Shown here in pieces: positions 55,732 to 64,000 of a DNA stretch of 64,000 nt. Made by a program: the position numbers and the translations under genes. Origin of the DNA: Tridacna crocea (lineage: Eukaryota > Mollusca > Bivalvia > Cardiida > Cardiidae). Positions within the stretch are counted from its first letter, which is position 1, and each line of letters starts with the position of its first letter. The notes under the pieces were generated by a model that worked only from the letters and a program-made list of their open reading frames with translations, was not told the DNA's origin and made no database searches. The stretch covers positions 28,490,619-28,554,618 of the forward strand of contig OX031071.1 of the NCBI GenBank assembly GCA_943736015.1, read 5' to 3'.

Positions 55732-55960
55732 TTAATACATTACCAAATGACAAAGTTTTAGACCAGCCCAAATTCAAAGCATTTGCAGACGACAAAATGA
55801 GCATGATGCAAAACTTTATACTTTACTTTAGAAGAGTAGAAAACATTTTAGGAAAAGGAGAAATGCTGGTTACCAGCATTTTTCTCCTTTTCCTTCAGTG
55901 TTTTCAAAAGGCTTCCTTCTAAGGGTCTATAAAAGTCGGGATGGTGTGGTAAAGAGTTGA
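55732..55960 (-). mobile_element. palindromic TTAA MITE copy
   Basis: Left TTAA at 55732; the right end is TTGA. The palindrome carries small indels. A partial copy follows at 55970-56085. Confidence 0.88.
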
Positions 55961-56115
55961 AAGTCACCCTTTACCACATATATCCGATTTTGAATGACCC
56001 TTTTATAAAAAGCTTTTCATATACTGATTTTAGGCATTTTCTCCTTTTTCTTCCATGTTCTCAACCGTGTCATGTTGTACAGAGGTTAGCTATCTAATGG
56101 CTAAACTCTTTCACC

Positions 56116-56345
56116 TTAACCCATTACCACACAATCCCTACTTTTGACACCCCTGAGAAAGAAGCCTTTAGAAAACATTGTGGGAAAAGGAGAAAATGCT
56201 GGTAACCAGCATTTTTCTCCTTTTCCCACAATGTTTTCTATCCTTCACAAAACAAACTTCAAATTTTCTGTCACTTTTATTTTGTCGTCTGCTAATGCTT
56301 TCAATTTGAACAAACCTAAAATTTTGTCGTCTGGTAAAGAGTTAA
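56116..56345 (+). mobile_element. palindromic TTAA MITE copy
   Basis: TTAA at 56116 and 56342. One extra T in the right palindrome arm. Confidence 0.92.
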
Positions 56346-56571
56346 GCTAGAACCAGTTCTGTAAAACTTTGTCACAGCATGTAACCTTTAATGTGCCTTT
56401 AACTGCTTAATAGCCTTTGCAGATGGTTTAAATAAAGATAAGGCTGAACAAAGCATCTAATGTTTATCCTGTCCACATCATGGAGACATTCTGGACATAA
56501 GAACTATATAGAGATTGTTATCTGCTTTGTTGAAAATCTAGACTAAGATAGTATATTCTGTTGTCTAAAAG

Positions 56572-56792
56572 TTAATCCTTTACTACACTGTCCCCTCTTT
56601 TCATTACCCTAATAAAGGAAGCTTTTGAATAAATTGTGGGAAAAAGAGAAAATGCTGGTAACCAGCATTTTCTCCTTTTCCCACAATGTTTTTATCTTTT
56701 TAAGAAGAAATTTATCATTTCTGCCACATTTCAATTGTCGTCTACAAAAGCTTTTGCTAGTGTAAAACTTTTTGGTGTAGTAAAGTGCTAAA
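56572..56792 (+). mobile_element. palindromic TTAA MITE copy
   Basis: Left TTAA at 56572; the right end is decayed (GTGCTAAA). The palindrome is almost intact. Confidence 0.85.
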
Positions 56793-57082
56793 TTCTTTAG
56801 AAAAAATACCTTTTGAACATTTTCAGAGCGCAGTAGTTAATGCACAGTGTAGATTAAGGATCAGACTGCATGTTTTGTGCAGTTTAATCTTGATCGACGC
56901 TATCTGCCAATTCTATCAGGTTATCTATGACAATGAAAGAATTTATTCTTTGGTAAAGTTTAACGATATAAGTAAAAGTGCATGATGTTTTCATTATAGA
57001 CAATTGTAATTTTGGAATGTACTTTGCAGTTTATTTTTTTGACATTTTTTCTACATTAAATAATTGTTTATCTTTCTTGTTG

Positions 57083-57088
57083 AATAAA
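57083..57088 (+). terminator. candidate poly(A) signal AATAAA
   Basis: AATAAA is followed by T-rich sequence. Another AATAAA lies at 56431. No canonical signal lies within a few hundred bases of the TRANK1-like stop. Either could serve a long 3' UTR that includes several MITE copies. This is a guess from motif only. Confidence 0.15.
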
Positions 57089-57119
57089 TATTATTTTCTT
57101 ATACATGGATTTTTGTTAT

Positions 57120-57510
57120 CATAACCCCCACCAATGAATTGGAGGGGGTATACAGGTTTCTGTCTGTCCGTCTATCAGTCTGTCCTTCTGTTTCGCTTTC
57201 CCTTCCGTGATCTAACTCCAAAGGAGTTCTACCTAGGACCCTAAACTTTACCAAGTGTTGCTTATGAAACCATGGAGGTGCTCTATTGCTTTTTAGGTCT
57301 CATGGGTCAAAGGTCAAATTCACAGGTGAACTTTGTTTGAAAAAAAAAATGTTTCCATGCTCTAGACTGCATAGCTCTTAGACCTAAAACTGAAACTGTT
57401 ATACAAGTGTTGCCCGAGGAGGTGCACTTTTATTTTAGAATCACATGGATCAAAGGTCAAGGTCACTTGCGATCTTTGTTTAGAAAATCATATTTGCTCT
57501 TTAACTTTGC
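57120..57510 (+). mobile_element. HINE-like element, F-type 5' hairpin, short body
   Basis: ATAACCCCCACCAAT-GAA pairs with TTGGAGGGGGTAT. About two loose units follow (GGTCAAAGGTCAAATTCAC, GTGTTGC). No clear 3' end. Confidence 0.6.
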
Positions 57511-57971
57511 TGCTTCAGTGACAAGATGCTGATAGGAAGGAAGGGTATTTGTGACAGAACTAGTGATTATCATCTGAGAGGCCTGGGTGTAGCCTGGCAT
57601 TCAGGCCCTGCATTTAAGTCATTCTAATAAACAAGGTACACAACTACAGCAAAGTCACAGACATATGTGTTGTTACTTTCCCTTCTTCTGAAATACATTT
57701 AAATATGTTAAATCAGACATTCAGAAGATTTAGAACATAGAGTTTTTGTTTTTCAGTTTTACTTGATGAGTTTGTATTAATGAAAAGGCTCTATTTAACG
57801 GACTGACACCAGTCTAGCCTGGGTGGAGCAGAGACACATATGGTGTGCATTTGTTAAATGGAACCAGGACAAGCCAGTTTTTCTCTATCAGTTTACCAAG
57901 CAGTCCCCAGTTTGGCCTCTAAAGGTGCCCTTCACAGATAAGTTACCTTTGAGGCAAGTATAGATCCAAGA

Positions 57972-58179
57972 TCTGGGTCTGTATTCACCAATCATTCTTG
58001 AGAACCTTCTTGGTCCTTTTCTTAAGAATTTTGTTAATGTGAAAGTAACAGAATTTCTGATTGGCTAAACCATTCGGTTTAGCCAATCAGAAGTTATGTT
58101 ACTTTCACAGTCAGAAAATCTTGAAGACAAAGACAGAGAACGTTCTTAAGAATGAATGATTGGTGAATACGGACCCAGA
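57972..58179. mobile_element. foldback MITE, 208 bp
   Basis: Left TCTGGGTCTGTATTCACCAA and right TTGGTGAATACGGACCCAGA are inverted. The centre is GATTGGCTAAAC-CATTCG-GTTTAGCCAATC. Almost the whole element can fold on itself. No coding capacity. Confidence 0.85.
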
Positions 58180-58338
58180 CCAGTAAAGATCCAGATCAGG
58201 TGCCTTATCGACCAACCAGAATGTCAAATTTTGTGTTTCTTTATGATAAGAAAATCTTGGAGAGTACGACTAAGAATTTTCATCAGAATGGGTAGTGAAT
58301 ACAGGGCTAAAAATTCCGCAAAACATGCAGTGTGATCG

Positions 58339-58567
58339 TTAACCCTTTCCCAAACAATCCCTGGTTTTTACGGGTCTGGAATAGTAGCCTTTAGAAAACA
58401 TTGTGGGAAAAGGAGAAAATGCTGGTAACCAGCATTTTCTCCTTTTCCCATAATGTTTTCTACCCTATCATAGACAGAAATCATCTTTTCAGCAAGAGTT
58501 GAATTGTTGTCTGCAAATGCTTTCAATTTGGTCTAGTCTAAAAGTATGTCGTTTGGGAAAACGTTAA
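58339..58567 (+). mobile_element. palindromic TTAA MITE copy
   Basis: TTAA at 58339 and 58564. Strong palindrome. Confidence 0.92.
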
Positions 58568-58990
58568 TCTTCACCATTTCTTTTGCCAAAAAACACTACA
58601 GACAAAAACAAGCCAAAGACCTTTCTGCCGATTTTGATTGGTAGGTGTTCCATCGTCTTATCGGCCAATGAAAATGCAGCATTGGGCGTCGTGTAAACAA
58701 AAAAGTCTGACACAATTTGATGTAGACGTGCGATGATTTGATCATGTCTATTTAATTATCAAAACAGCCAACACTATTCAAATTGATAAGACAGTTCCGG
58801 AAAAAAAATGTTGTTATCAACCTAGAGCGAAATATCAGCTAAAACTGAAATAAAACCTCTTTCTCTTTGTATTCGACGCCATTAGCTTGACAGACGTGTC
58901 AGGCGTTACTAAGAGGGGCGTGCCAAACTCGCGTTTACAGGAAGGTCTATTATCTCGGTCTTGTCCTAGAATGAAAATCTCCAACGGATT

Positions 58991-59605
58991 TATGTACTAC
59001 TGTAAGGGTTTTAGACTTTGAGATGGAAGGGCTCCTGAAAACAATTTGGGAAAAGGAGAAAATGCTGATAAATATTCAAACTTTTGTTCTAGACAGTCTG
59101 TTTTGCCTAACCACTGCAGAAAAAAAAAGCAAGCGAAAAATTTGTATGTACTGCTATAAGGGTTTTAGACTTTGAGATGGAAGGGCTCCTGAAAACAATT
59201 TGGGAAAAGGAGAAAATGCTGATAAATATTCAAACATTTGTTCTAGACAGTCTGTTTTGCCTAACCGCTACAGAAAAAAAAGCAAGCGAAAAATTTGTAT
59301 GTACTGCTATAAGGGTTTTAGACTTTTGAGATGGAAGGGCTCCTGAAAACAATTTGGGAAAAGGAGAAAATGCTGATAAATATTCAAACTTTTGTTCTAG
59401 ACAGTCTGTTTTGCCTAACCGCTACAGAAAAAAAAGCAAGCGAAAAATTTGTATGTACTGCTATAAGGGTTTTAGACTTTGAGATGGAAGGGCTCCTGAA
59501 AACATTTTGGGAAAAGGAGAAAATGCTGATAAATATTTAAACTTTTGTTCTAGACAGTCTGTTTTGCCTAACCGCTACAGAAAAAAAAGCAAGCGAAAAA
59601 TTTGC
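58991..59605 (+). repeat. tandem repeat, 153-154-bp unit, four copies, containing half a MITE palindrome
   Basis: Units are aligned on GGGTTTTAGACTTTGAGATG at about 59005, 59158, 59312 and 59466. Each carries TTTGGGAAAAGGAGAAAATG, the left arm of the MITE palindrome, without the right arm, and GACAGTCTGTTTTGCCTAAC. Copies are nearly identical. Confidence 0.92.
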
Positions 59606-59751
59606 ATTTATCTTCTTCCTCTCCTACAACGAAAACGTCCACTGTGGGTGGGTGAAATGGTTAACAACCCTGGGAAAATCAAAGCGCTGAAGGCACTGTT
59701 GTGGCGGTTGTCCGGTTGATCTTGAGTTTTTGGTCAGACAGACAAGCTGAC

Positions 59752-60065
59752 TCCTTTTATACCGCCCAATCACAATGTGGGGGATATAAGTTTTCAGCTT
59801 CAACAGCTAGGAAGTTATGGCCTGGACTGGACAAAAATTCCATCTGAATATCAACAAATGGCAATAACACAAAAAAACATGAATGGCAGTTTTGGTTCTT
59901 ATGCACTGCACTTCTCCATAATGTGTTCTGCCAATGTATGAAGTTTCAAGTTGATAGCTTTTATAGTTTGAAAGCCCGGGTGAAAAATTCGAGTGAAACG
60001 ATAGACTGATGGACAAGGTGACCCCAGCATTACCCCCTAAAACTTTGCTTGCTGTGGGTATTACA
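59752..60065. repeat. possible HINE remnant with F-type hairpin
   Basis: TATACCGCCCAATCA-CAA and TGTGGGGGATATA form an imperfect hairpin. GGGTATTACA-type sequence ends the stretch. No tandem core. Confidence 0.4.
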
Positions 60066-60533
60066 AAACAGGTAAAACAGTTTTGCTTATCACCTGGTAC
60101 ATGTATTTATTTAAATGTAAACTATACAGTAACAAATGTCAGAAATATTACCCCCATGACTATAATTTTTTTTCAAGTTCAACTTCACCGAGCACAAAAC
60201 TTCAAATAATAATAATAATTAAAAAAAAAACAACAGAAAATTAGACATTATTCCTTTCAGTTAATCAATAACACATTCACTGGACCTAAGCTCAGTCATT
60301 CTGTTTAAACAGATGTGTCAACACTAACAAAAAACACCTGCATATTCCAAGCAAAATTGCATTTTTGTCCATATTTTCATTTAGGCCAAATAATCTTGGA
60401 TATTTCTTCCAGGTAATCTTGCATATTCCTACCAAAATTGCATTTTTGTCAATGTGTTCACCTGAATAATCCTGAACATATTTTTTAAGGTAATCAGTAA
60501 CGCATTTATTGAATCTAAACTTCATCATTCTGC

Positions 60534-60735
60534 TTAACTCTTTACTAAACGACAAAATTTTAAACCAGTCTGTGTTGAAATACTTTGCAGACGACAAAAT
60601 AAATGTGACTTAAATATTCAACTTTTTTTTGGAAAGGGTAGCATTTTATCAGCATTTTCTCCTTTTCCAGCAGTGTTTTCAAAAGGCTTCTTTGTTAACA
60701 TCTTTAAATGTCGGGATTGTGTGGTAAAGGCTTAA
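60534..60735 (-). mobile_element. palindromic TTAA MITE copy, one arm eroded
   Basis: TTAA at 60534 and 60732. The left palindrome arm is partly lost. Confidence 0.85.
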
Positions 60736-61011
60736 AAAACATATCGACACAAATAAAAAACAACTGTATATTACAAGCAAATTTGATCTTTTGTCAATGT
60801 TTCCATCTTAAACTTGAGACAGATGATTGTGAAATTCTTCACAAGAACATAGTTCTTCACGATACGCATATTAAGTCATCAGCAAAAATTTTATTGATGT
60901 ACATCCAAGTAAACATTGTGTCGTTGAGTTTGGAAAACAAATTGTTTCATTAGCCTGATAACATGTATCATGAAATATACATGGAGGTGCTTACTGAACA
61001 AAACTATTGTA

Positions 61012-61232
61012 AGTGTAAACAATCCCTGGTTTTTACAACCTTGAAATAGAAGTCTTTTGAAAGCATTTTGAGAATGGAGAATAAGCCGGTAACCAGCATT
61101 TTCTCATTTCCCCACAATGTTTTCTACCCTGCTGGAAACGAATTTCAATTATTTAGCAACATTTACTTTGTTGTCTGCAAGTGCTTTGAATTTGGACCAT
61201 CTAAACTTTTGTTGTTTGGTAAAGGATTAATT
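61012..61232 (+). mobile_element. palindromic TTAA MITE copy
   Basis: Right TTAA at 61229; the left end is decayed. The palindrome carries several mismatches. Confidence 0.85.
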
Positions 61233-62418
61233 ATTCGCCTACAATAGTCGTGCAATAACCTGTTGGCATGTAAAAGAGCTACTAAACAAAATATCCAGCT
61301 TTAAGACTGAACAACTTTTAAACAGTATGTCCCTGATCTATCGACCAAATGGCATTAACTAACTACTCAATGATAATCATGCTGTTAGTAAATTAAATAA
61401 TCTGTATATATACATAAGGAATACAATAGTAAATACCCATTGATTTAAAGTACTCAAGACCAACTCTGAGCCTTGTAATTACACAAATCTGTCAAAACAA
61501 ACTACAGGTCTCAGTAGTTTTTTTTTTTGTTCTCCGATCTATGCTTTTTACTATCAGGTGACATATGTCAACGTGAACAACAAAAAGTAACAGCATATTC
61601 CATGCTAAACTGCATTTCTGTCCATGTTTTCACCTGAATAATTTTATCACCTACAATTTTACAGGTTTTGGCAAGAACACAGCTTTTTACTTATGCTTTC
61701 CAATTTGGTAAAGACATCAATGTAGACTAAAATCTCACACGATCAAATATGTACAGACTACTTTGCAAATATCTGCAGAAGTTGCTGAATATGTGATCTG
61801 CTTGACCTAATCGAAGCATTTTAAGAATAACATCAGCTCGCCAAAGCTTCCCTCTTTGATTAAAACTTATAACAAGACAAAAATTAGACACTATTGTTTT
61901 CTGGTTATCAATGACCTATTTACTGAATCTAAGCTCAGTCATTCTGTTTAAAAGATATGTCAACAGTAACAAAAAGCAACTGCATATTTCAAGCAAAATT
62001 GCATTTTTGTAAATGTTTCCACCTTGATAATCCCGATATATTTTTCCATGTAATCAATAATGCATCTACTGAATCTAGGCCCAATCTTCCTGTTTTAACA
62101 GATATGTCTGACACTAACAAAAAGCAACTGCATACTTTTAGCAAAATTGCATTTTTGTCAATGTTTTCAGTAAATAATCTTGAGAGATTTTTTTCGAGGT
62201 GGTCAATAATGCATGTACTGAGTCTATGCTCATTGAAACATTCTGTTTGAAAAAAATGTCAACACTAACAAAAAACACTGCATATTCCAAATAATTTTTT
62301 TTTATCATTGTCTTCACCAAGAAATCTTGAGACATATGATTTGGAAAATCTTCACAATAATATAGTTCTTCACGTTACCCTTGTTTAGTTATCAGCAAAA
62401 ATTTTATCCTATGTACAT
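61233..62418. other. intergenic, loose repeats
   Basis: The phrase CAAGCAAAATTGCATTTTTG with GAATCTAAGCTCAGTCATTC recurs at about 60300-60500, 61590-61620, 61920-62010 and 62080-62160, an old dispersed or tandem repeat. No gene was seen. Confidence 0.55.
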
Positions 62419-62647
62419 TTAACCCATTACCACACAATCCCTACTTTTGACGCCCCTGAGAAAGAAGCCTTTAGAAAACATTGTGGGAAAAGGAGAAAAT
62501 GCTGGTAACCAGCATTTTCTCCTTTTCCCATAAAGTTTTCTACCCTATGAAAGTAAAATTGCACCATTTGAGCCACTTTAAAATTGTAGTCTGCAAATGC
62601 TTTCAATTTTGATAGGTCTAAAATTTTTCCGTGTGGTAATGGGTTCA
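62419..62647 (+). mobile_element. palindromic TTAA MITE copy
   Basis: Left TTAA at 62419; the right end is GGGTTCA. The palindrome is intact except the outermost bases. Confidence 0.9.
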
Positions 62648-63006
62648 GGAAACATTGTATTGTTGAGTTTGGAAAACCAGTTGCTTCATTAGCCTCAGTA
62701 CATGTATCATGAAATATACATAGAGATATTTGTCTCTGACGTTTCCACAAAAATATATAAAAACTGTTACCTAAAATCAATCTTCAATTCTTAAGTTCAA
62801 AACACACCACTTAGTATCTCCGTAAACTATTTATTGATAAGTTAATCTTAATTAGTGCTTAGAGATTTATAGTTACAATTTAAACCAGTCAAGTGAAACC
62901 ACAGGATTTTGTCCATTTCACTGTGGTACACAAGCATTTCGGTAAAGAAAAGATGCATACTGAAATCACTCAGAAGAAACACAAAGTAAAATGTTTTTAA
63001 GATTGT

Positions 63007-63195
63007 TTAACACATTACCACACGACAAAATTTTAGGTTTGTCCAAATTGAAACCATTTGCACACAACGAAATAAATGTGACTGAAAATTTGAAATTTGT
63101 TTTGTTACCAGCATTTTCTCCTTATCCCACAATGTTTTCAAAAAGATTTCTTTTCCAGGGTTGTCAAAAGTAGGGATTGTGTAGTAATGGGTTAA
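63007..63195 (-). mobile_element. palindromic TTAA MITE copy with half the palindrome deleted
   Basis: TTAA at 63007 and 63192. Only one arm (TTACCAGCATTTTCTCCTTA) remains, so the deletion ends exactly at the palindrome centre. Confidence 0.88.
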
Positions 63196-63829
63196 CATAC
63201 AAATCTTTGTGCACAATATCAGTAATGCTGCAGAAAGCTTTTAACAAGACACCCATGCAAAGCTGATTTCCCAGCATACATGGTAGGCAAAAGTAAATAC
63301 TGGCAGATAACTCTCAACTGAGACAAACTTTTTTGCATAACAATGACAGGCTGAAAGTTCCTAGTCATATTAAGACACAGAGAAATCTAAAATTACCAAA
63401 GACCAGAAACTGGCCTTTAGATTAACAACAATATGTAAGATTAAATAATCATTTTTTTCATACATGGTCAAGGAGATCAAAATGTCAAGAGTCTCATCAA
63501 AGCTGTTGTTCAACCATTTGAGAATTTTCAAATGACTTTGCATAAATGTTCATAATGGAAAATATAGCAAGCAACCCCGGGGAATACTACTGTAGCTTAA
63601 CCGATTACCATACAATAAGTATTTGTCAGCTGCAAATGCTCTAAATTTGGGAAAGTCATAGGTTTGTAATTGTTAAATGAGTCAAAGAATTCTTAATTAT
63701 TAGGCACAAACATTCATGAACACTTTTTGCACAGCAAAGCCTCCAATGAATCACACTGGAGTATGATTCGAATACTCTGGTAACCATAGATTAAATGACT
63801 GAAAACAGTTCATGTCCACTTGAAAATAT

Positions 63830-64000
63830 TTAACCCATTACCACACAATCCTTACTTTTGACACCCCTGAAAGAAGCCTTTTGAAAACATTGTGGGAAAA
63901 GGAGGTAACCAGCATTTTCTCCTTATCCCACAGTGTTTTCTGCCCTTCGCAAAACAGATTTGAAATTTTCAGTCACTTTTATTTTGTCATCTGCAAATGT
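63830..64000 (+). mobile_element. palindromic TTAA MITE copy, cut by the window end
   Basis: TTAA at 63830. One arm lost GAGAAAATGCT around the centre. It continues beyond the window. An internally deleted relative lies at 63598-63685. Confidence 0.88.

Noticed and set aside
53204..64000. A second host gene downstream
   Set aside because: All open frames are short, mostly MITE translations, and none shows family motifs or splice-linked continuity.

Overview
The window looks like a gene-poor, AT-rich, intron-dominated stretch of a bivalve mollusc genome. This rests on one animal gene with small exons spread over more than 50 kb and on repeat types I associate with bivalves: tRNA-derived SINEs with a CCAACCAACC-type tail, and Helentron-like elements (HINEs) with tandem-repeat cores. 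The species assignment is an inference.

One host gene is recognisable: the C-terminal part of a TRANK1-like protein (TPR and ankyrin repeat-containing protein 1), + strand, in 15 exons from 805 to 53203. Every splice junction is in phase except inside exon 2. Exons 3-8 (9063-17122) carry the second half of a UvrD/SF1-type helicase core, motifs II to VI. Exons 9-13 (25629-41602) encode a helical TPR-like region. Exon 14 (49115-52449) is a 3.3-kb giant exon and exon 15 (53021-53203) ends the protein. The ankyrin/TPR N-terminus and the Walker A motif lie upstream of base 1. Exon 2 has a one-base frame problem in an A-run at 1920-1925. No second host gene was found in 53.2-64 kb.

The introns are a layered museum of mobile DNA. 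(1) HINE-like elements have a 5' hairpin, a subterminal inverted repeat, a 3' hairpin and a CTCTTG|T-type end. They insert between Ts and carry several unrelated tandem-repeat cores (called A to G here). (2) A TTAA-flanked ~228-bp MITE is built round a ~61-nt palindrome; it has more than 20 full or partial copies and is very dense at 52.6-64 kb. (3) Three CAGTGTT-ended hAT-like elements are present. (4) An open mariner transposase may contain an intron. (5) Two foldback elements have inverted repeats made of short tandem repeats. (6) Two SINEs have perfect target duplications, and tRNA-like pseudogenes are also present. Nesting gives relative ages: HINE core-G array, then a hAT-like element in it, then mariner in that; MITE, then HINE F in it; HINE D, then HINE E in it.

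The mobile elements do not form a pathway with the gene. They expand its introns, and two HINE insertions end within about 10 bases of a splice site.
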